A DNA stretch of 64,000 nt from Sesamum alatum (GCA_034509735.1 JACGWO010000004.1:20999395-21063394), one strand, 5' to 3'. Positions 22,304 through 33,410 are shown, counted from the first letter of the stretch. The notes: a model not told the origin generated them from the sequence alone. Program-made: numbers and translations.

Positions 22304-22894
22304 AGTGATTGCTTAAATATTCCGTTTGAATTAAGAATGTTATAGCCCATTACTTAAATTACTTAATTTATTAGATTTAATCATCGCTCTAATTGATTTG
22401 TTCAATTTAGCTGGATTTATTAACCATATACTTCATTATATGTGCAGGTGTTTATTAATCACTATAATAGTGGGGAATTGATGAAAAATTTATAGAAATA
22501 TTAGAAAACTATGTTTGAGAAATATTATAAAATTATATTTGAGGAATATAAGATTTTTGAGAAAATTCTAAATTTAATCCATGGATGTTATCGAGATCGA
22601 TAAACATAAGAAAATGAGGAGTTTTAATAAAATAAATCCTTACGAGTTAAGGAACAAATTATATATATATATATATACTTAGAAAGCTTAAGATATCTAG
22701 TTTATTTAGAAGAAAAGAGAAGAAAAATTCGAATTTTGATAGAAACAAAATATTATAAGAATTGGTAAAAAATGAATGAATATTATTTAATATTTTATTT
22801 ATAATTTACGACATTTTTAATATATTGATTATACATATTACAACCTATTATAGGACACGAGGATAATGTAAAGGGTTGAGCAGCTCCTTCTACT
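22304..22894 (+). repeat. AT-rich part of a gypsy-type LTR or internal region, copy 1
   Basis: Collinear with 39050-39645: TAATCACTATAATAGTG, ATGGATGTTATCGAGA, TAATATATTGATTATACATA, then GGACACGAGGATAA and CAGCTCCTTCTACTA. It is non-coding and contains a (TA)n run at 22659-22675. The superfamily is inferred from the downstream portion. It is cut at 22895 by copia sequence and resumes after 26005. Confidence 0.55.
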
Positions 22895-23775
22895 ACTGTC
22901 TCCCGACCTTAGTCTAGGGTATGGAATTGAGCGTCGGTTCCCATCCTTGACTAGACAGCTATGCTTAAGACTCGAGACTATATATGCCTTATTAGATCAA
23001 CGCAGGAAACCTTTCCCTACACGATCAAGCACTGCGGCCACAACTTTAAGCAGCATGAATGTGTTTCTGAGTGCATAGGAGATACCTCTTTCACATATTG
23101 ACAGGGAACGAATACTCTTCTTGAAACCCACCGTTCTCCTACATATTCTGACTGCACTAGACAAGGCTTATAATAAACATGTCCGTGACATGATCACCTC
23201 TTGTCAGATTCAAGATACAGTCATTGTGTGCACATGCGGCCGTGGTTTCTTAAGTCCAAGGACTACTCTCGTACTACCGGAATGGGGAACTCTAGTCATA
23301 CCAACCAAGTCTCCAAGGCTTCCATATCATTTTGAGGACTACTTCAGTCGACCTGCATCCTGCACAGAGCGCGAGCCCATGCGCGCTGGGCATCAGGCAC
23401 TCGCCTGCGTGCGGTGCGGTGTCCACGGCCGCCCCTGTCGCACGCACAACTGCTGCACGCATGCTGGCAGGCACGCAGGTTAGTGCCCGCCAGCCAATAC
23501 CGGCCAGCGGGGGCGGCAGCCAACCGCTGTCGCTGCCCTCCAGTTTTTATTTTTCTGTTTTGTTTCTACATATTAAAGACTGAAAATAAGCATGTGGTTT
23601 TTGAAATATTATTCACAAAATTACATACAATGTCTATTAAATCCAAACATTTAAACAAGTCTATTCCTACACATAGTCATGCATTTCAAGAGAAAACTAA
23701 ACATGCTTATCAAAATCGTAAAGGCACATTGGTCATGCTTAGCACGTAGATCTATGACCCCTTATATCGAACCAG

Positions 23776-23788
23776 ACTTTGATAACAC
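23776..23788 (-). other. Degenerate tRNA-Met primer-binding site
   Basis: On the minus strand TGTTATCAAAGTC follows the LTR end. It differs from the copia consensus TGGTATCAGAGCC at three positions, consistent with C/G to T/A decay. Confidence 0.6.
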
Positions 23789-23789
23789 T

Positions 23790-26005
23790 TGAAGGTAGTG
23801 GATTCTCCTGGGAGTGCGGCGGAAGCGCTAAAGTAATGAAACAAGCTGGAATCAAAATTATAACTTCAATTAAAAGATTCATTCACAAGGGATGTACCCT
23901 TGGGTGTTCTCTCAGGTCTTCGATGTAGGATGTGCATACACCAAACATAGTATAACATAGGGCACATAGAGTAATACATGTACGAAAGATACATACAATA
24001 ACCATTACCATTTTGTAGTATTCTTCGTAGGGCCGTACAAGCTTTGTTCCCTTTTCTCAAATGAACTCGTTCACTAGACTTCAATAGTAGAAGACCTCTA
24101 ACAATGTCCGCACCACACCGGGAGAGGTATCATTTTTTTTTTGCTAGAGAAAAATGGACCTTTTTGGATAAATGATCAAAAGGACTACACTATCTATTAG
24201 TGTATCTTGTTTAATCTTCCTTTGTTCATCACTGATCCTAAATCAATGAAGCCATAAAGGGGATGGGAAGAAAGAAATGGGGTGGCCGACTATATGCTAG
24301 AGAGGAGAGCAAGTTATTTTCTTTTTTCTTAGAAAATACTGATGTGTATATTTCTATAGATGATTATGTATAAATCTATATATATACATAATTAATGGGA
24401 CTATTGGAATGTGTCTAGGTACATCCTAGACCGGTCTATGTACATTCTTATCAATCATCATCAAGCACCTCATTCGCAAGGTATGATCAAATCATACCAA
24501 GTGAAGAGAGCTTGATTGGGGTAGACTTGTTCCTCTCCAAAAGGAAAAAATCTCATTCATCCAAGAATAGCCATGGCCGATTTTTATGCTCTAATTAAAG
24601 CAAAAGATCAGCCCATCCACTTATTGGAAGAGTCCAACCATTCCCTCTCCAAAGAGTAGGAGTTAACTTGTCTCTCTGCCATAATTTAATGGACTGAGCC
24701 TTATTTAATCCAATTATAATAAATCTAATAAATCCTATGAATTAAATCTAATTTAATTCTAGGCCCAAATAAATTATGCCCAATAGTCTTTTACTACAAT
24801 TAAAAGACCTAAGCTCGTAACTCTCTTTAAATAATAAATCCTATTTAGTAATTGGTGTGGGCTCGATACAATATCGGTCCGTCCATCCAATGGACCATCG
24901 CATAAGAAATCGAATTATTTACTATCTTCTAGAATTAACTCCAAGTAAATTCCTTCACCTCCTCGGTGATTTGTGTGTGACTCTTTAAGTTCATCCTTAT
25001 CTAAACTTGGGTTTGTGTCCAATACAAGTCCATCACCATGGGTAGCTATCTAGCAACGGTCCATGGCACCAGATACTTGGTGAATGTTGGCGTGAACTTT
25101 TAGGCTCTCGATTTCGCATGGGTACGGTCTATTGGTCTACTGTCTACAGCCATAGTCTAGGCATGGATGGGCATCAGTTCCCATCCTGGACTAGGCAGCT
25201 ACGCTTAGCACTTGAGATTGTGTCATTTTCATTGCTTCGACATAGAAAATCATTTCCTATTCGACCAATCACTGTGGCCAATGATTTAGAAAGCACGAAC
25301 GCGTCTCTCAGTGGGTCAGAGATACTGTCGTCATATACTGATAGTGGATGGATCTTTTTGTTGAAACCCACCATCCTTGCTACACATTCTGACTGCAATG
25401 GACAAGGCTTATTATAAACATATATGTGATATGATCACCTCTTTCCAGATCCAGGATGCAACCATGGTGTGCATGTGGCTGCCATGGTTCCTCAAGTTTG
25501 AGGACTACTCCCGTACTATCGGGGCTGGTGAATTCGAGTCATCCCCATCAAGCCTCCAAGACTTCCATATGACGATTTTTGATGAGGTGATTCATTCGAC
25601 TCGACTCCCAGTCGACCAACCCACTAAGATCGTATAGACATCCCATGTCTGTCGTTGATGAAACGTAACACCCATCCAATGAATACAACTCTTAGTGCAA
25701 GTTTCTATAGGATTCTCGATGCCTAGTCTCAAGGTCCTCCACTTGGAACGCTTCAGACCCAACTATCATCAGTTTGTTTCATAGCCGTCATCCAATCCAT
25801 GGCCCAACTTCATGGGTTGTCCTATTGGTCTGTGGGCATCTATTGTGACGTTAAGCACCATTTAACGTGAGGGGTAAGCACAACAGATACATGTGCCAAT
25901 GATGAACACTTACTATATTCATCAGGATAATATTACTTTTAATGAAGACTGTTGATAGTTCCCAAAACTGCCAATCAATTGGCTTTCTGGTCACATATTC
26001 CAACA
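23790..26005 (-). repeat. 5' LTR of the deletion derivative
   Basis: On the minus strand it starts TGTTGGAATATGTGACCAG and ends CTACCTTCA. All landmark blocks of the family are present. The length equals that of the 7013 LTR. Confidence 0.85.
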
Positions 26006-27290
26006 TGATGACAAGCTGTATGTTGTATGATGGTGTGATATGTGATATGAGAAAAATGAATATACAGCTAGGTACCATGGCATGGAGGGTACCGAGGTAT
26101 TTCGGGTAGCGGGGAATATCCGGTGCTGATGGTTACACATTGGGTTGGTGTGGGTGTGTCCTATCCGATGTGATGTCCTGTGTTGATATTGCTACCACAC
26201 CGGGCCGGTGTGGGGATATCACATACGGTGGGTACTCTATACTGGTAATTATAATGAGAGCCAGCAAAGCCATTGAATATACACCAACTAGGTTAAGCAG
26301 GGCCCTAAGATAATAAATGATAGATTTTGGGTATATTATATTGTAAATGATGCATGATTATTATGATTGTGGTATAGCTTACTACATGATTATGTGGTGA
26401 CTGCATGTTGAAAAATTGTGGGTCGGTGTCACTGCATGAAATTGGTCTTACTGCGTATGAATATGTATAATATAAGCTAATTAACTATAATTATTGAGTA
26501 GGCGGCTCATTCCTTACCCCACAATTTTTAGGAGATAAGTCACAGTGACTAGCCAAATTGGATCATAAGTCCGATCATCAGTAATACTAGGTGGGTCAGC
26601 AGTGACTTCTTGAGCTAGGAGCTTTAGTTACATAATTAAATAGATACTAGATTTTAAGTGAATTTGTATTTTAAGTTTCATGATACCCAAAACCTCACTT
26701 ATCAAGTTATTTCATGACGTCTATTATTGCTTAAGACACATATTATATTGATAAAATAGAATTTGTCTTATTGGTTTTTATAAAATTTCTTGTAAAATGG
26801 ATTTTAATTATGGAGAATGTATTATAATTAGTGGTATTAAAGTGTAGTGTTGTAGGGAGTGCTACAATAAGGTCGTAAATGGTCTTTCAGGAGACATAAG
26901 GTGGGATCATGTGATTCGGTCCTTGCCTGATATGGTCTTCACAAGCTTGATTGGTACTGTTCCCAATCAATATGATGTGTTTAACTATTTTGATCGACTT
27001 TTATATTATTATTGTGTAATTTGTGTGCGCCCACTCATGGCCTTACTAAATGTTTGCTTACAAAATTTGAATTTCTTCCTCTAGATACAGGCGATAAAGT
27101 GAACAAGTCAAGTTTTAGCGACCTAGGAAAGAGACCCAAGGTAGTTGGAAAAGAGGTCAAATGATTAAGACTTATAATTATTCAGATTATCAGGTTATTA
27201 TTTTGGTAATTATAGTGTTCTTATGATGTCTATTAGGTTGCGTCTCAAGAATAGGGCTTAAGAAGGGATCCTACTTTTGGGGCATCACAA
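26006..27290 (+). repeat. Gypsy-type LTR / 3' region, copy 1
   Basis: The segment ATGTGATATGAGAAAAATGAATATA, AGGTACCATGGCATGGAGG, GGTAGCGGGGAATATCC and the repeated TACCACACCGG...GTGTGGGGATATC blocks match 39955-40150. Further on, GAGTAGGCGGCTCATTCC, GAGATAAGTCACAGTGACT and GGAGTGCTACAATAAGGTCG are of the kind seen in plant gypsy LTRs. No coding is seen. The assignment is from remembered family style and is not certain. Confidence 0.5.
26195..26213. other. Perfect 9-bp-arm palindrome
   Basis: CCACACCGG and CCGGTGTGG face each other around one central G. A degenerate version is in the second copy near 40118. It may form a hairpin in the LTR transcript. Confidence 0.6.
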
Positions 27291-27640
27291 TATTTGCTAT
27301 TTGGCTTGGTAATGTTGTGGAGGGCCTTATGGACTTATAGCTAAAATTGGGGTGATATGGTTGTATGTTTTTTTAATATGAACCATACTTCCTTTTGGTG
27401 GTCATGGAAATCTTCCGCCTACAATCAATCTTTCAACAAGAAAGATAAGCTTATCTAGACATTGATACGTGGAAGAAGTACTTACCTCATTGATCCTCTT
27501 TGTTGTGAACTAGTAGCCATGCCAGAGATCAAGTTTCTTGCTTCGATAGGCGTTTTATTGAATAGGGAACCCCAATGTAGAATCAATCAAGTTTCTATGA
27601 GTTGGTTTCAACTTGTTGCGAAAATATTCAATTAGGAGCT
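27291..27640. other. Unassigned AT-rich segment
   Basis: No open frame, repeat partner within the window or recognisable motif was seen. Confidence 0.5.
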
Positions 27641-28210
27641 TGATGTAGACAAGCGTCCCACATTGGTTGCAAATGAGGAGCATAAGTTACTTATAAGTCT
27701 CAAGCCACCTGTCCTTAGTGAGGCTCCTTAATAGGGCAAAATTGTGTGGCTTCTCCATATGGGAGCGAAGCCAAAGTGAACAATACCTCATTATGGGACC
27801 AACAGGGCTAAGACCTTCTCCCTTATGAGGCGCCTTTTCAGGACAAAACCATGAGGCTCATATGCAACCAAAACAGATAATACCTCACGCAATAAGGCAC
27901 TGATCAAGTCGCAAGCCGCATAATTTGGGCACATCTATGGGAATGAGGCCAGGTGCTCGTCCTAAGCCCCTCGTCTAGGGGCTATGGTGTAGGTAAGCGT
28001 CCCACATTGGTTGCAGACGGGGAGCTTGAGTGACTTATAAGTCACAAGGGCTCTTCTCCCTAGCGAGGAGCCTTAATAGGACAAAATCGTGTGGCTCTTC
28101 CCTATGGATCAAAGTGAAAATGAACAATATCTGGCTATGGGACCGGCTGACTAAGGTCTCCTCCCTTGTGAGGCACCTCTTTCAGGATTTGACTACACAT
28201 ACCTTATTAA
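27640..28210. repeat. Two diverged copies of an unidentified LTR-like repeat
   Basis: GCGTCCCACATTGGTTGCA occurs at about 27655 and 27990. It is followed in both by GGGGAGC or GAGGAGC, ACTTATAAGTC and AATAGGRCAAAAT...GTGGCT, then GGGACC...GACTAAGG and CTTRTGAGGC. The period is about 335 bp. The style (GTCCCACATTGGTTG followed by TATAAG) resembles LTR starts of plant retroelements, but no family is identified. Part of the second copy recurs at 29519. Confidence 0.5.
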
Positions 28211-28739
28211 AATAATTATCTCGCTAAACAAAAATTAGACAAAAAAGTATTATTGTGTCGAGGGTAATTTTTTCATTTAATCTCTTACTCAAAATCACTA
28301 CCACATCAGAGATGCTCGCGAATTTCTTGTTGAGGACAACTTAGCCACTAATTGCTTGAACCTTTGCTAATATTCTTAAAGGCTTTTTCTTGTGAATTTG
28401 TCTAATTCACATATCTTTTTACAAATATTTGCAACTCCGAATATTTTGTTCCATTGCTAATGGACCCCAAATGTTTATAGTAAAGTTGATTCTTTGCTTT
28501 GCCAGCCAAAGAAAAGAAAAAAGCACGCAATTTAACTTGTTCTTTTATGACATATTGAGGCCTCATGCCCTACATACTATGTGGAATTCCTTGAAATGAC
28601 TATGTGGATCTTCATCTGCAGGTCCACGAAAAGTACAAAGTAAGTGTCCAGGACTAAACTTCAATTCCAAGTCAACTTTTAAATCAACAATTGAATGCAA
28701 AGAGGTTGCTTATTTAAATCTATTGTGGTCAACTCCCTT
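28211..28739 (-). pseudogene. Ty3/gypsy gag fragment, copy 1
   Basis: On the minus strand, in broken frames, the segment reads EDPHSHFKEFH and then EQVKLRAFFFSLAGKAKNQL, the central block of Athila/Tat-type gag (family form DPHxHxxxF...VKLRAFPFSLxDKAKxWL). A remnant of the FPASR...EIxxxxQ region and further codons follow. The segment has many stops. A second, equally decayed copy is at 29560. Confidence 0.65.
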
Positions 28740-28890
28740 ATTATTAACATATATGAATGAGCACAACAAAGACAATACCAATGGTAACAAACGCTCATTT
28801 TATTCATTACATAATACTACAATACGTCGAGTTGTCAAATAGATTACATAAAGGCCAATCTAATTGGCTTTCTGGTCACCTATTATAACA
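28740..28890 (-). repeat. Copia family LTR head, truncated to 151 bp
   Basis: On the minus strand it starts TGTTATAATAGGTGACCAGA and runs through the AATAAAATGAG block to about 28740, where it meets the gypsy gag fragment. Confidence 0.75.
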
Positions 28891-28899
28891 AACGATTCC

Positions 28900-29517
28900 C
28901 TAAGAATCAGTTCAGTCGGCTCGACCAATCATCATATATTTTTTCTCATCACCTTGCAACATGTGACTCATGTAATAATGTGGTCGTTGTTCATGATCTA
29001 ACGATCTTTTTAAAATTGAACTTACAGCTGATTTAGAAATAGCCAAGTACAGATACAGAGGTTCCCCATCTATGGGTTTTGCTAGCAGAGGATGGGAAGA
29101 TAAGTAGTCTTCAGATCAGTAAAAGCTTTCTCACACTCATCAGACAATTGAAAGGTCTTCACATTACGTCAAATTTTAAACGAAAGGCAAACCCTTGTCT
29201 GCCGCCTTTGAGATGAACCTAGTAAGGGACGTCATTCATCCTGCCAATCTCTTAATATCCTTCACTAACTTTGGAGTAGGCATTTACAAAATAGCTTCAA
29301 TCTTTCCACTCTTAGTGACTAAGTACCCCAAGAACTTACCACTGCGAACTCTATATGTGCATTTCAGCGGGTTCAACTTCAACCAATACCTCTTCATCAC
29401 TTAAATGACTCTTTCAAGTGACCCAAATGCTCAGATTCTTTAAAGCTCTTTACCAACATATCATCAATATAAACCTCCATGGTTTTGCTAATCTAATCTT
29501 TGAACATTCGGTTTACA
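28900..29517 (-). pseudogene. Ty3/gypsy reverse transcriptase/RNase H fragment
   Basis: Minus strand, in three frames: VNRMFKD and MEVYIDDMLVKSF with the catalytic YIDD near 29470-29485. These are followed by the FLGYLV-like block, MPTPKLVKDIKRLAG, MTSLTRFISKAADKGLPF, and YLSSHPLLAKPIDGEPLYLYL. This is the RT palm/thumb and connection of a Tat/Athila-type gypsy element. At about 29518 it is abruptly replaced by an unrelated LTR-like repeat, so it is a truncated piece. Confidence 0.75.
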
Positions 29518-29518
29518 G

Positions 29519-30130
29519 GACCGGCTAGGCTAAGACTTCCCCCCTGTGATACACCTTTTAAGGATTTGACCACACATACCTTATTCAAAAATTTATCTCA
29601 CTAAACCAAAATTAGATCTAAAAAGTGTTACTGTGTCGAGGGTAATTTTTTCGTTTAACCTCCTACTCAAAATCACTACCACATCAGAGCTGCTCGGAAA
29701 TTTCATGTTGATGACAACTTAGCCACTAATTGCTTGAACCTTTTCTAATATTCTCAAAGCCTTTTTCTTGTGAATTATCTAATTCACATATCTCTTTACA
29801 AAATTTGCAACTTGGAATATTTTGTTCCATGTGCTAACGGACCCCAAATGTTTATAGTAAAGTCGATCATTTGCTTTGCCAACCAAAAAAATAAAAAGGG
29901 GCAAAACACACAATTTAACTTGCTCTTTTAAGACATATTGAAGCCTCATGCCTGACATACTATGTGGAATTCCTTGAAATGACTATATGGATCTTTATCT
30001 GCAAGTCCACTAAAATTACGGAGTAAGTGTGCAGGACAAAAATTTAATTCCATGTCAACTTTTAAATCAACAACTCGAAAGCAAAGAGGTTGGTTATTTA
30101 AATCTAGTGTGGAAACTCCCTTAGTGTTCT
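29519..30130 (-). pseudogene. Ty3/gypsy gag fragment, copy 2, with LTR-like flank
   Basis: This is a direct repeat of 28141-28745, from GGACCGGCT...CTAAG to AAATCTAGTGTGG...ACTCCCTTA, about 610 bp and offset by 1.38 kb. The same gag block is readable on the minus strand with different stops. Beyond it the sequence continues towards the leader and primer site at 30374, so this copy is the better connected one. Confidence 0.65.
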
Positions 30131-30720
30131 TTCATTGACTTGATTCACGATTCCATCGATTCACTCGATGATTTTATCAAATCCAACACCAAATTTAGTA
30201 TAGGAGATATAGAAGTTGATGTCTTCTTTAGAACATTGCTTTGTCTCTTTTTCTAGTCTTTAGGTAGTCTTCTCAATCTCAAGATCAAATTGAAGTTCAT
30301 CTTGAAGATTGAGGTATTAAAAATTAGACTACGAGTAATGAAATTAAAAAAAAAAGAAATAAACAAAAATACACCAATTCCTAGTAATGGCACCAAAATT
30401 GATCAATGTCGAATCAACAGAAAATAATTTCATACTCTCCAACTTGTAGAAAGCAACGAGTAGGGTTGATTGCATAGAGGATGACTTCAGATTTGTCCTT
30501 CAAATAAAGTATACAAATAAAAAAAGGTGGGTGTTCGGTAACAATAATCTCATAGAACTAATAGAATTAGGGTAGGAGAAGTCAAACATAGAAATCGTTT
30601 TAAGCCAAATACAAGTATTGGCATTGATCTCACAGTTAATATGTGAAGATGCGTTCATTCACATTGAATTGGCTATGAATGTTAACAAGCTCTAACAATG
30701 CACCTTTCCTTACCATTTCG
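30131..30720 (-). repeat. Gypsy leader, primer site and LTR end
   Basis: On the minus strand TTTTGGTGCCATTACTAGG (30374-30398) is a decayed form of the gypsy primer site TTTTTGGTGCCGTTGCCGGG (tRNA-Asp type). The sequence at 30400-30480 (minus: CCTCTATGCAATCAACCC...) is LTR-end-like. The leader at 30131-30370 is non-coding. Confidence 0.5.
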
Positions 30721-31290
30721 TTAACAAAAATAAGCTTTCTAGATAATTTTCTTAGGAACAAACAACCTTAACGAGCTCTTAAGATATAATATGTCAATTG
30801 CATTAAAGTTAGAGAGGCGACCAACTCTGACCAATAAATTCACAAGCTCGGTCTATTTAAACTAGATTGTACATTCCACACCAAGGTGCTCACTGGGTCG
30901 ATTTGGCCCAAGTATTGGAACTGACCTAGGACCAACATGGTCTAACTGGACCTAGGTCGGACTAATCCATTTTTTATCAGGCCAATCCGATCCTGAGTCA
31001 AGCCGGCCCAGTCCGAACCACTATGAACCTTGATGAATCGCACAACATTAGTCGAAAACCTATGCATACTCCGCCATGCTATTTGCCACTAATATTAGTC
31101 GAAAACCTATGCATACTCCACCATGCTATAAACCACATATTTGAGGATTCAACTATCTAATTGCTAGAAAATACTCTTGACATAAGAAAATGGTACCAAT
31201 TATTCAACAATCATATTATTATTGATCAAAGTACACAAAATCCACAAATACCCAGATGAAAGAACATAAATAAATTAAGGGGAGTCAAGG
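30721..31290. other. Unassigned segment
   Basis: Probably the rest of a gypsy LTR (a TATTTAAAC box at about 30857), then GGCCCA/GGTCC-rich DNA at 30890-31030 and a 47-bp tandem duplication. Nothing coding is seen. Confidence 0.4.
31048..31134 (+). repeat. 47-bp tandem duplication
   Basis: TTAGTCGAAAACCTATGCAT starts at 31048 and again at 31095. The remainder of the unit is conserved with one change, plus flanking variation. Confidence 0.8.
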
Positions 31291-31732
31291 TCAAGGTCCT
31301 CCGTAAGACGGTTCCCGCGAGTCACCTCAGTCAGCTGCTTCCTAGCATGCTAACCTACTAACACCGCTTAGACGACCTTCGTCACCCGTCGATAAAATAT
31401 GACAGCAGATGCTTAGCGCAAGTCTCAAGGGGAATCTCGGTACCCATTTTCGAGATTCCTTGACTTGAAGATTTCCGGACTAATTCGGTAAGACTGATTT
31501 CATGGACCTACCTCCAAGCGTAGTCCCAGTCCCCGAAATCGATTCTCAGTCCGTGGGCTTTGTTTGCGTAGTGAACAGATATGTAATAGCAGATATAAGT
31601 GAACGTAAACAAAGTGTTGCCATATGAATTTCACTTCTTTATTCATAAATGTTTTATCAAACACCTGAAATTGTCTAGACATAGGTTACATATTCCCGCC
31701 AAAATTGGCTTACATGGTCACCTATTCTAACA
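31291..31732 (-). repeat. Copia family LTR head, truncated (type D)
   Basis: On the minus strand it begins TGTTAGAATAGGTGACCATG and keeps about 440 bp, including the GATTCCTTGACTTG-like block. It resembles the solo LTRs at 51187 and 60633, with CCAATTT...GGGCTAATGTAACCTATGTC-like sequence. Confidence 0.75.
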
Positions 31733-31959
31733 GGATAAAGATGTTCTGTCTGCATCCAATGCTTAGGTCGATCTCGAGCTATGTATGCAAAGCCTACAAA
31801 ACACGACCGTGTTAGGACCAAGCCGAAAAGGGTTCCGTGAAGGCGCTCCGACGCTCAAGTCAGTGTAGGTTCAAGGTCTCTAAAAGACTAAAAGCAATAT
31901 TTGGAGTGGCAAAAGTTATCCAAGGGGTGGGGGGAGCTTTTCAGGGTCCATTTTCCTCT

Positions 31960-31969
31960 TATATAAATA
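31960..31969 (+). promoter_or_regulatory. TATA box
   Basis: TATATAAATA in a CT/GC context (CCTCTTATATAAATAGAGGG). It is followed 20-30 bp later by the start of the tandem repeat array, as in an LTR promoter with repeats in R. Confidence 0.45.
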
Positions 31970-31987
31970 GAGGGATCAAATTTACAA

Positions 31988-32142
31988 CGGGAAGTACTGA
32001 CTCCCTAATAGTGCCTACAAAGTTGTAAATAAGGAGTACTACTCCCTTACAATTTGGATGTGCAGAAAGATAAATAAGGAGTACTACCCCCTTACAATAT
32101 AGGATCAAAAACACATATATAAGGAGTACTACTCCCTTACAA
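31988..32142 (+). repeat. 45-bp tandem repeat array, three copies and a degenerate fourth
   Basis: AAGGAGTACTACTCCCTTACAA starts at 32031, 32076 and 32121, exactly 45 bp apart; a decayed version lies near 31988. The core GGAGTA-C-TACTCC is a palindrome with one central base. The sequence between cores varies. On the minus strand the period gives a 15-codon repeat (CKGVVLLIY), but there is no sign of a real protein. Confidence 0.85.
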
Positions 32143-32649
32143 AAGAGATAACGACAAAAGTTCGTGACACGAGTTGGACTGTACAGCTTCATTATGCCGA
32201 AAAGAATGAGCCGTGTCACTGGGTATATAGTGGATATCTTATCATATGCAAGAATGCTCCAGACAAGACAACATCCAAACACACAACATCCATAGGGAGA
32301 CAAAACAAAAAATACGAAAGTTAAGTTGCACAAGAGATCCATATTAATGGCAAAACAGAGTGATCCAGGCACAATGTAAGTTAAAAGGGAAGGCAAAGCA
32401 GTAGGTAAGAAGGCAAAGTATTAGCATCCACAAGGGCAGAGTATGGATTGTTTCAATATCCACAGGAGTGAAACAGAGCATATTTTGACCCAGTTACACA
32501 ATCGAAAGCTGACAGAACAACGAGCATAAAGGAAAGCCAAAGCAAATGTAAGGGAAAGGGCACAACCCTCAGGTATCCACAAGGCATTAAGTATTAAAAG
32601 ATAGTGGTGGAAAGGTTAAGGAGACCAAGCGAGTTAAGAGGCTTTTGAA

Positions 32650-32845
32650 ATGCAAGAAGCACATGTCCAAAGTGGTTTCTGATAAGGCCCCCTGCTCTAA
32701 AAAGACCTGGATTCCCTTTAGAAGTACCATCAGTATTCGTTTTGAGCCAACCTAAGGATGGTTTGTTCCAGGATACAAGTAGAGTTTTCTTTTGTTTGAC
32801 ATTTGTGTGGGGGGGGGGGGGGGAGGGGGGGAAGGAATCCTCCAA
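32650..32845 (-). pseudogene. LINE RNase H domain, 5' part
   Basis: GWLKTNTDGTSKGNPG carries the first catalytic Asp of the RVT_3-type RNase H. GGLIRNHFGHVLLAF follows, and then the domain stops at about 32650. It is preceded by a proline run encoded by a G/C homopolymer at 32808-32831. Confidence 0.8.
32808..32831. repeat. G homopolymer tract (G15-A-G7)
   Basis: An uninterrupted run of about 15 G, an A, then 7 G. On the LINE strand it encodes prolines between zf-RVT and RNase H. The length may be subject to assembly or sequencing error. Confidence 0.7.
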
Positions 32846-33079
32846 AGATTGGCAGAAAAATTATCACCCCAAAGATTATCTGGCTTGATGAGTTTACTTT
32901 TATGGAGGAGCTGGATGTGCTTGAGGGTGTTGAAGATGATGGTGGTACGTCTGGAGGAGGCTCCATCATGTCTAACTTCATTGCAAAGCTTTCATATGTT
33001 CCAGAAAATTAGGAAAGGTATAACATCTCGGAGTAAGATCTGCTTTGAGTTTCCCAATCTCCAGCTTTGGAGGAAGTAA

Positions 33080-33410
33080 ATAATGCATTCAGTGTTTGGT
33101 ATTGTGACTTGGAATTTGTTAGTAAAGAAACTCCATATGACTGTAGAGTTTGTGATCAAAAGAGGACTGTTGGTCTCTTCAGCCTAGCAGCAGCAAACTT
33201 GGATGCCATTGAGATGCCTTTGTGCTTGGGTTTGTTCTCCATTGGTATCCAATTATTGGGAAGTCTCCACATGAAGATAGACATAGAGGGTGTGACCAGG
33301 GCACACCAGATATTTTTGAAAATTTTCTTGGGGAGGGGGGGAGGGGGGTTATGATCTCTATAATATTCCCAGGTTGAAGCTCTGGTGAAATTACCATTCT
33401 TGGACAACCT
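33080..33410 (-). pseudogene. LINE zf-RVT domain
   Basis: WCALVTPSMSIFMWRLPNNW followed by GISMASKF is the reverse-transcriptase-associated zinc-binding domain of plant LINEs. The frame is broken after PTVLF. A G-rich homopolymer run lies at 33330-33350. Confidence 0.75.

Larger units (their letters stand above)
22895..26005 (-). mobile_element. Copia deletion derivative: full LTR, leader and 3' LTR fragment
   Basis: Reading on the minus strand it has a full 2216-bp LTR (26005 to 23790), a degenerate primer site, the leader with G+C island to about 23345, then at once a stretch of 3' LTR (23340 to 22895). All coding sequence has been deleted between leader and 3' LTR. The 3' LTR is truncated at 22895. 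It interrupts a gypsy-type element on both sides. Confidence 0.75.
31733..32593 (+). other. Promoter-like segment with tandem repeat, unassigned
   Basis: Non-coding. It contains a TATA box at 31960 and a 45-bp tandem repeat array. The rest (32160-32590) has no match I can name. It may be an unrelated LTR or the 3' end of the minus-strand LINE. Confidence 0.4.

Noticed and set aside
27640..28210. LTR-like repeats as a Cassandra TRIM carrying 5S rRNA
   Set aside because: The start resembles TRIM LTRs, but none of the 5S rRNA promoter boxes (A box, IE, C box) could be recognised.
32031..32142. The regular 45-bp repeats as a CRISPR-like array
   Set aside because: Only three units lie in plant retroelement DNA next to a TATA box, and no cas genes are present. 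It is a simple tandem repeat.
31959..32396. A 145-codon minus-strand frame with repeated CKGVVLLIY
   Set aside because: The repetition is the direct result of the 45-bp DNA tandem array; there is no start context or similarity.
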